IMG/VR virus record: IMGVR_UViG_3300009151_000053
Coordinates: 1-64,000 of that record
DNA length: 64,000 nucleotides
Source: a virus
Reading direction: 5' to 3' (one strand)
Part shown: positions 1 to 7,212 of the stretch, one piece after another
Layout: each line of letters begins with the position of its first letter
How positions within the stretch are numbered: position 1 is the stretch's first letter
Position numbers and translations under genes: made by a program
The notes under the pieces: model-generated
Seen by the model: only the letters and a program-made list of their open reading frames with translations
Databases searched by the model: none
Told to the model about the DNA's origin: nothing

Positions 1-11
1 AAGGAAAGATT

Positions 12-611
12 ATGCCCTCTGTATTTTTGACATCTGATACACACTTCGGTCATGCTGGAGTGTGTCGCTTTCTTACCAACACTGGTGAGAAGTTGCGCCC
101 ATGGGACAATCCAGATGATATGGACGAAGATATGGTGAAGCGGTGGAATGAAACCGTGAAGCCAAACGATAAGGTCTATCATCTTGGTGATGTTGTGATC
201 AACCGCAAGGCTCTGGCTATTATGCATCGCCTTAACGGTGATAAGGTGCTGATCAAGGGCAACCATGACATCTTTAAGTTGGATGATTATACGCAACACT
301 TCCGTGAGATTCGTGCATACCAGGTTATGGACGGTATGATTCTAAGTCATATCCCTATCCATGAAGCAAGTCTTGGAAGATTTGGCACGAACATCCACGG
401 ACATCTGCATAGCAATCGTGTGATGAAGGCCAACGGCTTTGACAAGAAAACTGGTCAAGTGCTGTATGGAAATCAGATCGATCCAAGATACATTAGCGTT
501 TGTGTAGAAGCCACAGACTTTCGTCCTATTTTATTTGAAGAAGTGAGGCAACGTATCATCGACCAAGGTGGAACTGTCGGATTTAAGAACGGAAACGGTC
601 CCACTATGTAA
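12..611 (+). CDS. Calcineurin-like metallophosphoesterase
   Basis: A 199-residue protein with the full set of metallophosphoesterase metal-binding motifs: D9-x-H11 with H14 (DTHFGH), G59-D60, the GNHD motif at 83-86, H113, and HGHLH at 129-133. The family hydrolyses phosphomono- or diesters using two metal ions; the substrate cannot be read from the sequence. An AAGGAAAG ribosome-binding site precedes the ATG at the very left edge of the window. The last 8 bases overlap the 3' end of the opposing GIY-YIG gene. Such single-domain phosphoesterases are common in T4-like phages, where nucleotide or RNA-end processing is one possibility. Family call firm, role unknown. Confidence 0.9.
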   Translation: MPSVFLTSDTHFGHAGVCRFLTNTGEKLRPWDNPDDMDEDMVKRWNETVKPNDKVYHLGDVVINRKALAIMHRLNGDKVLIKGNHDIFKLDDYTQHFREIRAYQVMDGMILSHIPIHEASLGRFGTNIHGHLHSNRVMKANGFDKKTGQVLYGNQIDPRYISVCVEATDFRPILFEEVRQRIIDQGGTVGFKNGNGPTM

Positions 612-1164
612 GGGTTCTGCCTCGAGTCCAATCAGGTCCGGGGCAGTCTTTTACTACTTTGTTGATATAGCCATTAGTCCACCAAATGGCACCAATGCGT
701 TTTGTTCCAATAAGTTGTTTAGTAGATTCGGATAACTTTTGACCTGTTTTACTTTTGCTACCTTTGGCATTTTGATTGCCTGTGGCACGAATCGATCTCG
801 CTTTACACATATCTTCTGTATATACAGTATTTTTTGCAAGTTGATTTCCTAACAAACGAATAGACGACTGATGTCTATGTTTAATCGATGGAATCCACCC
901 GGACACACCATCTCCTCCATCAGTTTTGTTATACAATATTCCAGAACTTAAATCTTTTCGTCCATACCAACGGATATATCTACGCTCTAATGCACATGCA
1001 CCAATATCTGATAAGTTCGTTTCTAAGAATATGATCTTTGATTTGTCTTTGGGAACAGACACATTATGTTGTGGTGAATATGCTCTGTTGCCTTTTCCTT
1101 TACCAATATAGTAAGGCGTTCCATCAGATTTTCTGACATAGGCATAGACGTAATAAATAAACAT
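604..1164 (-). CDS. GIY-YIG homing endonuclease (segB-like), copy 1
   Basis: A 186-residue free-standing homing endonuclease. The N-terminus has the GIY-YIG core (YYVYAYVR followed by [12 protein letters not shown]) and a downstream RRYIRWYG with the family's arginine; the middle and C-terminus have NUMOD3-like DNA-binding repeats ([12 protein letters not shown] and following). It lies tail-to-tail with the phosphoesterase gene and overlaps its stop codon by 8 bases. A TATAAATA late-promoter box at 1226-1233 drives it, and AAGGAG lies 9 bases before the ATG. The leader matches that of the second GIY-YIG gene. Such genes spread into endonuclease-free relatives by cutting a nearby site; the target is not visible here. 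Confidence 0.9.
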   Translation of the reverse strand: MFIYYVYAYVRKSDGTPYYIGKGKGNRAYSPQHNVSVPKDKSKIIFLETNLSDIGACALERRYIRWYGRKDLSSGILYNKTDGGDGVSGWIPSIKHRHQSSIRLLGNQLAKNTVYTEDMCKARSIRATGNQNAKGSKSKTGQKLSESTKQLIGTKRIGAIWWTNGYINKVVKDCPGPDWTRGRTLT

Positions 1165-1225
1165 TGCTGATACTCCTTGAAAGTGTTAGAGTCTGTGGAT
1201 ATTGACGTATCGTGACAGACACTTC
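1165..1225 (-). promoter_or_regulatory. 5' leader with terminal hairpin, GIY-YIG gene 1
   Basis: Between promoter box and ATG, minus-strand GTCTGT (1220-1215) can pair with ACAGAC (1196-1191) across an 18-base loop. It is followed by a 31-base stretch including RBS and ATG (1162-1192) that is identical, bar one base, to 2697-2728 upstream of the second GIY-YIG gene. The stem sequence differs between the two leaders but pairing is kept in both. Confidence 0.6.
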
Positions 1226-1233
1226 TATTTATA
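1226..1233 (-). promoter_or_regulatory. T4-type late promoter box for GIY-YIG gene 1
   Basis: Minus-strand TATAAATA, a perfect match to the T4 late-promoter box recognised by the gp55/gp33/gp45 system. It lies about 62 bases upstream of the endonuclease ATG, and a 6-bp stem starts right after it. Confidence 0.75.
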
Positions 1234-1520
1234 TTTTTCAGGAAACTACTAAATAATGATTGCCATTCGCTCGGTATCATAGTATATTGAGTGAGTAAGC
1301 CGATGCGCTGAGGCTTAGAAGCGCCGTGAAACGTAGAGAACGGAATGCACGAAAGACATTCGCTGGATTGCGTAACCAGCACTTATAAATAGTATCTTAA
1401 CCAGATCGTAAAACGCGGTCTTTATTGAAAACACCCTACACACTTTTGTACGGTGGTTCTTCGCTCCCTATCCTATCAGTTTAGAGAAGAGAATGTTCGA
1501 AGACAAATAAAGGAAGAATA
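1234..1520. other. Intergenic spacer between divergent late promoters
   Basis: Together with the leader before it, this is the only stretch over 300 bases (1165-1520) without a convincing gene. It holds the divergent promoters (minus 1226-1233, plus 1384-1391), a CTAAATAA motif at 1248-1255, and four adjacent short inverted repeats: GCGCT/AGCGC (1306-1324), CCGT/ACGG (1324-1343), GAATG/CATTC (1343-1361) and GCTGG/CCAGC (1362-1380). I see no tRNA cloverleaf. The minus-strand open frame across it has no family signature. Confidence 0.5.
1384..1391 (+). promoter_or_regulatory. T4-type late promoter box for cell-wall hydrolase
   Basis: Plus-strand TATAAATA, about 130 bases upstream of the cell-wall hydrolase ATG. 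The position suits late expression of a lysis gene, with a long leader in between. Confidence 0.7.
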
Positions 1521-2075
1521 ATGACGAATGGATTCAAGCAATCTAAAACCCTTCAAGACATCTTTGTTGGTATTGCAATATCTCTCGCACTAACACTGAC
1601 TGTCCAACAAGTGTTCCATAGACCATCGGAACCAATAGTTATTGAAAGACAAGTTATCGTTAAAGTCCCAGTCTACCTAAGTGTGCAAGATAAGAAGCAG
1701 ATCAAGTGTCTTGCTGATAATGCATACTTTGAGGCTGGTAATCAAACAACAAGAGGAAAGATTGCCGTCACTAATGTCGTAATGAATAGGACAAGTGACG
1801 ATAGTTTTCCAAGTACTCCATGTGGAGTTGTCAAACAAAAGAAGCAAGGTCGTTGCCAGTTCTCATGGGTCTGTGAGAAGAAAAAGGTAGTTGACGTTGA
1901 TGTTTACACAGAAAGCAAACGAGTTGCCGAACAAGTTTATATCCAAAACATTGGAGATGTAACTGCTGGAGCAACGTTCTACCATGCCAATTGGATGAAA
2001 ACTTATCCTTTTTGGTCAAAGGTATTTAAGCAAACGGTAAAAATAGAAGATCATATATTTTATTCAGAATCATAA
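1521..2075 (+). CDS. SleB-family cell-wall hydrolase (candidate endolysin)
   Basis: A 184-residue protein. Residues 12-30 form one hydrophobic segment (signal anchor or cleavable signal), and about 60-180 match the SleB/Hydrolase_2 peptidoglycan hydrolase family: AYFEAGNQTTRGK with the probable catalytic Glu at 71, VTNVVMNR, CQFSWVC, and GATFYHAN near the end. Known family members are lytic transglycosylases or amidases acting on the murein sacculus, so the likely role is host lysis, with export by the N-terminal segment. GGAAG precedes the ATG and a late promoter lies at 1384-1391. Its final 6 bases overlap the opposing GIY-YIG gene 2. The family call is strong; the lysis role is inferred. 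Confidence 0.85.
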   Translation: MTNGFKQSKTLQDIFVGIAISLALTLTVQQVFHRPSEPIVIERQVIVKVPVYLSVQDKKQIKCLADNAYFEAGNQTTRGKIAVTNVVMNRTSDDSFPSTPCGVVKQKKQGRCQFSWVCEKKKVVDVDVYTESKRVAEQVYIQNIGDVTAGATFYHANWMKTYPFWSKVFKQTVKIEDHIFYSES

Positions 2076-2699
2076 AGAACATTTATTTGATGTGATGTGT
2101 TGTCTGTAGTTTCCTGGATTAAAACCTTTGCCACATTTAGCACACACATTTTTATTTTGTTTTTGAAAATCACTTATGGCTTTCTTATGAAAATCTGTTC
2201 TCGGCGGTATTGTCTGTAGTTTTCTTTTATCTTTTATTTTGTTCTTTGTTTCTTGTGACATAGGTCTTCGTGCTGATGGATTTGGCACTCCTGTTTTAGT
2301 TTTTTTCATTTTCTCAATAACATCTTTAGGCCTTGGTTTTCCTAAACGAGATTCTTTGAGTTTTTGTTTTGTTTTTTCAGAACAAGGATGACCTTTCAAC
2401 CCCGTCTTTCCTTTATTCCAAGGTGTTCTTCCGGCAGCAGTTTCTCCACCGTCTGTCATATTTCTTAATATTCCAGTGTTATTATCTTTTCTTCCATACC
2501 AACGAATATATCTTCTTTCTAACGCAAGAGCGCCAAGTTCTGAAAGATTTCTTTCCATTATTATGATTCGTTCTTTTTCAGAAGGAAGATTTACTCTATG
2601 CTCGTTTGAATATGCTCTTTTGTTTTTACCTTTACCGATATAATAAGGCGTGTTATCTTTTCTAAGATAAGCATACACATAATAGACATAAATACTCAT
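2070..2699 (-). CDS. GIY-YIG homing endonuclease, copy 2, with C-terminal zinc finger
   Basis: A 209-residue paralogue of copy 1: GIY-YIG core ([28 protein letters not shown]), a run of NUMOD3 motifs (TPWNKGKTG, SEKTKQKLKESRLGKPRP, SQETKNKIKDKRK), and a Cys-Cys-His-Cys finger at the C-terminus (C186, C189, H201, C207) that copy 1 lacks. I start it at the ATG at 2699 because an AAGGAG ribosome-binding site sits just upstream; an in-frame TTG six codons earlier lies within that site. Its late promoter is at 2764-2771. It lies tail-to-tail with the cell-wall hydrolase, overlapping by 6 bases. Confidence 0.9.
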   Translation of the reverse strand: MSIYVYYVYAYLRKDNTPYYIGKGKNKRAYSNEHRVNLPSEKERIIIMERNLSELGALALERRYIRWYGRKDNNTGILRNMTDGGETAAGRTPWNKGKTGLKGHPCSEKTKQKLKESRLGKPRPKDVIEKMKKTKTGVPNPSARRPMSQETKNKIKDKRKLQTIPPRTDFHKKAISDFQKQNKNVCAKCGKGFNPGNYRQHITSNKCSL

Positions 2700-2763
2700 T
2701 GCTGATACTCCTTGCAAGTGTTAGAGTAGATGGAGTTCTGGGGAGTCCTCGCGATCTACATTC
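2700..2763 (-). promoter_or_regulatory. 5' leader with terminal hairpin, GIY-YIG gene 2
   Basis: Minus-strand GTAGAT (2759-2754) can pair with ATCTAC (2731-2726) across a 22-base loop, immediately downstream of the promoter box. The rest of the leader (TCTAACACTT, then CAAGGAG) is nearly identical to that of GIY-YIG gene 1. All three base pairs that differ between the two stems are changed on both sides. Confidence 0.6.
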
Positions 2764-2771
2764 TATTTATA
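2764..2771 (-). promoter_or_regulatory. T4-type late promoter box for GIY-YIG gene 2
   Basis: Perfect minus-strand TATAAATA followed by GAA, the same context as the box of GIY-YIG gene 1, about 65 bases upstream of the ATG. Confidence 0.75.
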
Positions 2772-2819
2772 AAAACTTGAAACCAACACCACATCTTTTA
2801 TAGAGAAGGCTAATACATC

Positions 2820-3065
2820 ATGGAAGAAATCGTACTAGAAAAGGCTCTATCGAGTGAAAAGTTTACAGCCGATATTGAAAATCTGATTGCACAACATAAA
2901 CTTAACTATGTTGATGCGGTCATTCATTATTGCAACATCAACAACATTGAAGTCGAAAGCGCAGCCACAATAATCAAGCAAAATCTTAAGATGAAGGCTC
3001 AACTAGAGTCTGAGTATGAGAGTCTTAACTATTTGCCAAAGCGGGCTAAACTGAACTTCGGATGA
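2820..3065 (+). CDS. gp33: Late-transcription coactivator, gp33-like
   Basis: An 81-residue acidic helical protein resembling the phage late-transcription coactivator family (T4 gp33, 112 residues), as in the shorter cyanophage versions: ENLIAQHKLNYVDAVIHYC, then a helix ending LNYLPKRAKLNF. T4 gp33 bridges host RNA polymerase and the sliding clamp gp45 so that polymerase carrying gp55 fires from TATAAATA promoters; many such boxes occur in this window. It is followed directly by the gp59 gene with a stop/start overlap, and the order 33-59-(one gene)-32 repeats the T4 arrangement. The match is by motif and context; the protein is short, so moderately sure. Confidence 0.8.
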   Translation: MEEIVLEKALSSEKFTADIENLIAQHKLNYVDAVIHYCNINNIEVESAATIIKQNLKMKAQLESEYESLNYLPKRAKLNFG

Positions 3066-3655
3066 GAGTTGCTATGACTCCCTTTGAGACTTACAAGACA
3101 TTCGTTGCTCTTAAGGCACACTTTGAGACCAATTATGATTATATTAAAAATAATGGTAATACAAAAAATATCACACAAGATGTCTTTAAACAGAGAAGAG
3201 ATGCCAACTTCTTTTACAAAATAGCCAGACATAAAGACTCGAAAAACTTTATGCTGGCTAACTTTGTTGGCAATTCTATTTCTTATGCTGGTGATCTAGC
3301 AACTGATAAAGCGGATGTTGTATATTCAGACTGGCTTAAGCGGCAGCAGGCTATTACATATATCTTTACTGAAGACTGCAATAAACTATTGACAAACTTC
3401 AATGAAAACTTTATAGTAAAGAGTGGGCAGAGACCACATGCATTGAAGTTATACTTACAGAAACAGATCAGTATTGAAACACTGATCATTTTGAATGACA
3501 TATGCAAGTTCTTTCCACATTGGAACAAGACAATCACTGAAACGATTATCTGGCCATCAATATATAAGAAGTGCATTAAATATAAACCGTTCTTTCGTTA
3601 TGACACTGCAAAGTGTAAACAGATCATGAGAGACATATTTACAGGTGATGAATGA
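3062..3655 (+). CDS. gp59: Replicative helicase loader, gp59-like
   Basis: A 197-residue protein matching the T4 gp59 helicase assembly factor (217 residues): TPFETYKTFVALKAHFE at the N-terminus, FKQRRDANFFYKIARH, ISIETLIILNDICKFFPHW and a KYKPFFRYD segment near the end. gp59 binds fork DNA and gp32 and loads the gp41 helicase. The ATG at 3062 overlaps the gp33 stop (ATGA); the in-frame ATG at 3074 would begin MTPFETYK, where family members usually start, so the true start may be 12 bases later. The 3' end overlaps the next start (ATGA). Part of the conserved replication/late-expression block. Confidence 0.88.
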   Translation: MRVAMTPFETYKTFVALKAHFETNYDYIKNNGNTKNITQDVFKQRRDANFFYKIARHKDSKNFMLANFVGNSISYAGDLATDKADVVYSDWLKRQQAITYIFTEDCNKLLTNFNENFIVKSGQRPHALKLYLQKQISIETLIILNDICKFFPHWNKTITETIIWPSIYKKCIKYKPFFRYDTAKCKQIMRDIFTGDE

Positions 3656-4554
3656 CTGATTACTTTCAATACAATGTAGGACTGCCATCCAACCCTTTCA
3701 TGGATGCTCCTGCTCCTTTGTTCTCTGATAAAGAGACAGCGGATAAGATGGCTCGTGCAAAGCAAATCAATGACGACACTTTCTGGGCTTCTATGCGTGA
3801 AGTCTTTGCTAAAGACCTGGAAACGCTTCCTATGGAACGCTTCAAGGTCTGGGCTTCCACTATGACTGTTCCTATCATGAGTCGCAATCGGTTAACTGCT
3901 TATATGAAGATTGCTTTGGATGCTCTTGAACTTAAGGCAGTCGATGGACCCACTCGTACTGAGATTGCATTAACCGAACCCATGATTGGTATAACTGAAA
4001 AAGATTATCCAATCTATGCAGTCTTTGATGACTTCAAGACAACCATGAATCGTATCCAAGCATTCGCACATCTTAAAATCAATCGTATCTCTGCTGCTGA
4101 CCTTGAGCGTATGGACACAATCGTTGAACTTGGCGGTGGTGTTGGTGATATGGCTGATGTTGTCTACAAGTTGGGATTCAAGGGTAAGTATATCATCTAT
4201 GACTTCCCTGAACTTGGTAAGATTCAAAAGTGGTATCACGATGAACTTGGGTTGACAAACGTGGTACATACTGATAATATTAATGATCTGGTAGACGCTG
4301 ATCTATGCATCGCTACTTGGTCATTGACCGAAATGCCTATGGATTTGAGAGATCAGATTGTAGACAAGATCGGGAATACGAAGAATTGGCTCATTGCCTA
4401 TTCTAATGAAATCTTCGGATTTGATAACGATAAATACATCCGTGAGAACTTGCTTCCACGGTTCAAAGTCGGCTATGATACAGAGTTTACCGATGTACCA
4501 TATATGGCTTGGGATGGTGGCACCAAGTATGTCACGATCAAACAAAACACATAA
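3652..4554 (+). CDS. SAM-dependent methyltransferase, sugar O-methyltransferase-like
   Basis: A 300-residue protein with a class I methyltransferase glycine-rich motif VELGGGVGDMADV at about 158-170, an acidic residue after the second strand (YIIYDFPEL), and a later TWSLTEMP segment. This layout recalls the putative sugar O-methyltransferase family, where the product is often a methylated surface glycan. The first 100 residues are helical and family-specific. It is placed between the gp59 and gp32 genes, where T4 has none, and its ATG overlaps the gp59 stop, so it is probably co-transcribed. The fold is clear; the substrate is not, and a host- or virion-glycan target is only inferred. Confidence 0.75.
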   Translation: MTDYFQYNVGLPSNPFMDAPAPLFSDKETADKMARAKQINDDTFWASMREVFAKDLETLPMERFKVWASTMTVPIMSRNRLTAYMKIALDALELKAVDGPTRTEIALTEPMIGITEKDYPIYAVFDDFKTTMNRIQAFAHLKINRISAADLERMDTIVELGGGVGDMADVVYKLGFKGKYIIYDFPELGKIQKWYHDELGLTNVVHTDNINDLVDADLCIATWSLTEMPMDLRDQIVDKIGNTKNWLIAYSNEIFGFDNDKYIRENLLPRFKVGYDTEFTDVPYMAWDGGTKYVTIKQNT

Positions 4555-4589
4555 TCATACACTTAACATAAACATACAAGGAAATAAAA

Positions 4590-5489
4590 ATGTCATTTGC
4601 AGACCTAAAGCGTACTTCTTCCAGCAACTTTGAAAAGTTGAACCAAGAACTTTCAAAGATGAACACAAAGTCATACAATGATGACGACAAGGATAAGTAC
4701 TGGTACCCAGACACCGACAAGGTTGGTAACGGCTATGCTGTTATTCGGTTCTTGCCACCAGCAGAAGGCGAAGATATTCCATTCGTCCGCATCTGGGACC
4801 ACAGTTTCAAGAATCCAGATACTGGACAGTGGTATATCGAGAAGTCGCTATCGACTCTTGGTAAGGCTGATCCGCTCGGCGAGTATAACTCAAAGTTGTG
4901 GAACTCTGGTATTGACTCTGATAAGGAAATCGCTCGCCTTCAGAAGCGCCGTTTGACCTTTGTCTCTAACATCTATATCATCAAGGATGGTGCTAATCCT
5001 GAAAACGAAGGAAAGGTCAAACTCTTTAAGTATGGTAAGAAGGTGTTCGACAAGTTGAATGATGCAATGAACCCACAGTTTGATGATGAAAAGCCAATGA
5101 ACCCATTTGACTTCTGGGCTGGCGCGAACTTCAAGTTGAAGATTCGTCAAGTCGAAGGCTATCGTAACTACGATAAGTCCGAGTTTGATGCAGTTGGTGC
5201 ATTGTTTGAAGATGACTCTAAGTTGGAAACAATCTGGAAGCAAGAGCAATCTCTACAGGCTCTGATCGATCCTAAGGTCTTCAAGACCTACGAGCAACTT
5301 CAGGCTCGTCTCAATCTGGTGTTGGGTAAGACCAAGACTGTGGCTGAGACACGGAATAGTTTTGTCGAAGATGATTATGTAGCACCTGCGCCTGCGGCTA
5401 AGGCTGCTCCCGCAAAGGCTATTGCGTCAACTGATGACGATGATGACGACGGGCTAGAGTTCTTCAAGCGACTCGCTGAAGAGGACTAA
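4590..5489 (+). CDS. gp32: Single-stranded DNA-binding protein, gp32-like
   Basis: A 299-residue protein, close to T4 gp32 (301). It has a basic N-terminal region for cooperative binding (SFADLKRTSSSNFEKL), the OB-fold core (YAVIRFLPP, GQWYIEKS, LTFVSNIYIIKD, ENEGKVKLFKYGKK, WAGANFKLKIRQVEGYRNYD), and an acidic C-terminal tail with a run of Asp, which in T4 contacts other replication proteins. The Cys ligands of the T4 zinc site are absent, and I see no cysteine in the whole protein. An AAGGAAAT site precedes the ATG. A strong hairpin terminator follows directly, as expected for a highly expressed gene at the end of its unit. Confidence 0.93.
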   Translation: MSFADLKRTSSSNFEKLNQELSKMNTKSYNDDDKDKYWYPDTDKVGNGYAVIRFLPPAEGEDIPFVRIWDHSFKNPDTGQWYIEKSLSTLGKADPLGEYNSKLWNSGIDSDKEIARLQKRRLTFVSNIYIIKDGANPENEGKVKLFKYGKKVFDKLNDAMNPQFDDEKPMNPFDFWAGANFKLKIRQVEGYRNYDKSEFDAVGALFEDDSKLETIWKQEQSLQALIDPKVFKTYEQLQARLNLVLGKTKTVAETRNSFVEDDYVAPAPAAKAAPAKAIASTDDDDDDGLEFFKRLAEED

Positions 5490-5496
5490 AACTAGA

Positions 5497-5525
5497 GGGG
5501 AGAGTTTCGGCTCTCCCCTTTTTTT
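5497..5525 (+). terminator. Rho-independent terminator after gp32
   Basis: An 8-bp perfect stem GGGGAGAG/CTCTCCCC with a TTTCGG loop and seven T residues. It separates convergent genes; in the reverse direction the T-tract is weak, so it probably acts mainly on the gp32 transcript. Confidence 0.9.
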
Positions 5526-7032
5526 ATGCTGTGCCGAAATACATATGATATCCAGAAGAAGGATCATGATATGCTGGAGGCGGAACATTCTTTCCATTGC
5601 CTGCCATCATTCTTGGGCTTGATCCAGTTCCCGATTTTCCTGTGGCAGCGGTTTGAGTTGTCTGCTTCTTAACGATAGGCTTTTGTGTCTGAGACAGAGC
5701 AACATCATTAGATGCCATCGCTACTTTAGGAGTTTCAGCAGGAGATGGTTTTCCTTTAGGACCGTCATCAACAGCAAGAAGAACTTTGCGTTCTTCTTCA
5801 ACTCGTTTGGCAACACCCGCTCTAGTCTTATCATCACTACTCTTGAATCTTGTTGAAACAGTGCTGGATTTGTAATCTTGAATAGCATTGATTATTTCTT
5901 TATCAGACATAGATTTGGTATCTTTGCCTTTTAATGCTTTTTGTATGACACTTGTGTTCGCGCCATATTGATTGGCTGTACTGAAGATTGCTTCTTGCAC
6001 ACCAGCACCACGACCAGATAAATCTATGCCCGCTTTTTGTAATTTTGCAACTTGTGGATTATAATGAGTCTTAGCAGCATGTGCTTGTTGAGCGGCGCCA
6101 AACTCTTTAGTCTTTCCTAGTTCCTTCCACTTAGCATCAAACTCTTTTGACCCAACTTCCATACCAGCAAACTGTTTGGAATATCCACTTTCTTTTAGAA
6201 ACTTTTGAACATCGCCTGTTTTAGATGACAGTTGGAATTTGCCGTAACTTTTTCCACCAGCATCGCCTTTGCCAGTTGACACAGTTCCTGATTTACCGCC
6301 ACTCTCAAAGAATGCAGCAACTTTACCAAGACCTTCACCAACACCTTTGCCAATAGCAGTCGCGCCTTCACCAACTTTTTCAGCAGCCTGTTTACCAACA
6401 GCAACCGCACCTTCACCAACCTGTTTACCAACAGCAACCGCTTTCTTAGCGCCCTCTTTTACTTTGCCACCAAGGTGTCCAAAAAACTCTTTGATTGAAT
6501 CAATGATGTTCTGGAACTTTTCAGAAACAACAGCAAATCCATCTTTGATGTTTTGGATCGCAGTCTTTATGCTATTGACTATAGGACCTATAAGATGCAT
6601 TGCACCTAGTACGGCAAACTTGATGCCCTCTCTGATCGCTTTATCTAAGAAACCTTCTTTACCTTTTTCTTTTTTATCGCCTTCTTCGCCATCTTTGGGA
6701 ACTTTGTCTGCGTGTTTTTCTTGTGCATTCTCTGTTGCTAAACGATTTGCTTGTAACGATTGGTCTTTTTGAAGATTCATTGAATCTTGTAAAGTTGTAT
6801 CAATAGATTTGGCGCGACTTAAGATAGATTTGATCAGACCTGTGTTACTGGCTGATGGAGATGATATGCTTTGTTCCGATGATGTGTCAGAAATAGCAGA
6901 ATACGGAACAGTCTTACCAGCAGGAAGAGGCATAGGAACAGACATTTGAGCACGGATTTGCTCCATTGCTTTAGGAGAAAACCCTGCTGCCTCTAAAACT
7001 TCCGGCGATTTATATACTGTAGGTAGTCCCAT
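5524..7032 (-). CDS. Tape-measure/baseplate-hub-like protein with lysozyme-like domain
   Basis: A 502-residue virion protein. Residues 1-130 are polar and probably extended or coiled; about 137-155 form a hydrophobic segment (FAVLGAMHLIGPIVNSI), then Gly/Ala/Lys-rich repeats (VGEGAVAVGKQ, VGEGATAIGKG) at roughly 195-235. About 240-400 resemble the peptidoglycan-hydrolase domain of some phage structural and VgrG-related proteins: FESGG with a candidate catalytic Glu, KSYGKFQLSS, and a later VQEAIFSTANQYG. It follows the gp26-like chaperone candidate, the usual place of a tape measure; the ATG abuts the stop of the -1 extension (TAAATG). T4 gp29 has 590 residues. Tape measure, hub (gp27-29 equivalent) or both remain possible; the lysozyme domain is the better-supported part. 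Confidence 0.6.
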   Translation of the reverse strand: MGLPTVYKSPEVLEAAGFSPKAMEQIRAQMSVPMPLPAGKTVPYSAISDTSSEQSISSPSASNTGLIKSILSRAKSIDTTLQDSMNLQKDQSLQANRLATENAQEKHADKVPKDGEEGDKKEKGKEGFLDKAIREGIKFAVLGAMHLIGPIVNSIKTAIQNIKDGFAVVSEKFQNIIDSIKEFFGHLGGKVKEGAKKAVAVGKQVGEGAVAVGKQAAEKVGEGATAIGKGVGEGLGKVAAFFESGGKSGTVSTGKGDAGGKSYGKFQLSSKTGDVQKFLKESGYSKQFAGMEVGSKEFDAKWKELGKTKEFGAAQQAHAAKTHYNPQVAKLQKAGIDLSGRGAGVQEAIFSTANQYGANTSVIQKALKGKDTKSMSDKEIINAIQDYKSSTVSTRFKSSDDKTRAGVAKRVEEERKVLLAVDDGPKGKPSPAETPKVAMASNDVALSQTQKPIVKKQTTQTAATGKSGTGSSPRMMAGNGKNVPPPAYHDPSSGYHMYFGTA

Positions 7033-7212
7033 TTAGGTCTCTTCTATTATTTGTTTTTGTTTGTTTAAGAAGTCAAGAAGCATATCAACATATAGATCAC
7101 GTTCATAGGGCATGAGATTTTCTAAATCTGTTATTGAATATTTATGATGCTGAACCATTGAGAAAATCACGGTATAATAATTACTAAGACTAGTATGACT
7201 CAGCCCAAGGTA
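7033..7212 (-). CDS. -1 frame extension of the gp26-like protein (frameshift product)
   Basis: An open frame of 59 codons that has no convincing start of its own but continues in frame, after a -1 slip, from the gp26-like gene at the run of seven T on the minus strand (7218-7212; zero-frame codons TTT TTT). The extension reads YLGLSHTSLSNYYTVIF..., with LENLMPYERDLYVDMLLDFL near the end, and stops directly before the ATG of the tape-measure-like gene. The fusion would have 293 residues against 237 for the unshifted product. This matches the G/GT tail-assembly-chaperone arrangement of lambda-type and many other tailed phages. An internal ATG (SMVQHH) lacks a clear ribosome-binding site. The frame and slip site are seen; the shift is inferred. 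Confidence 0.6.
   Translation of the reverse strand, partial: YLGLSHTSLSNYYTVIFSMVQHHKYSITDLENLMPYERDLYVDMLLDFLNKQKQIIEET

Noticed and set aside
1023-1382. Minus-strand open frame of 119 codons across the spacer
   Set aside because: It overlaps the GIY-YIG gene in another frame, no ribosome-binding site and no family signature.
1240-1520. tRNA or group I intron near the homing endonucleases
   Set aside because: No T-arm, D-arm or acceptor pairing, and no split reading frame flanks the region; the nucleases are free-standing.
6269-6772. Plus-strand open frame of 167 codons inside the tape-measure-like gene
   Set aside because: Pro/Ala-rich shadow of the Gly/Lys/Ala repeat coding on the other strand; no ribosome-binding site and no homology that I can see.
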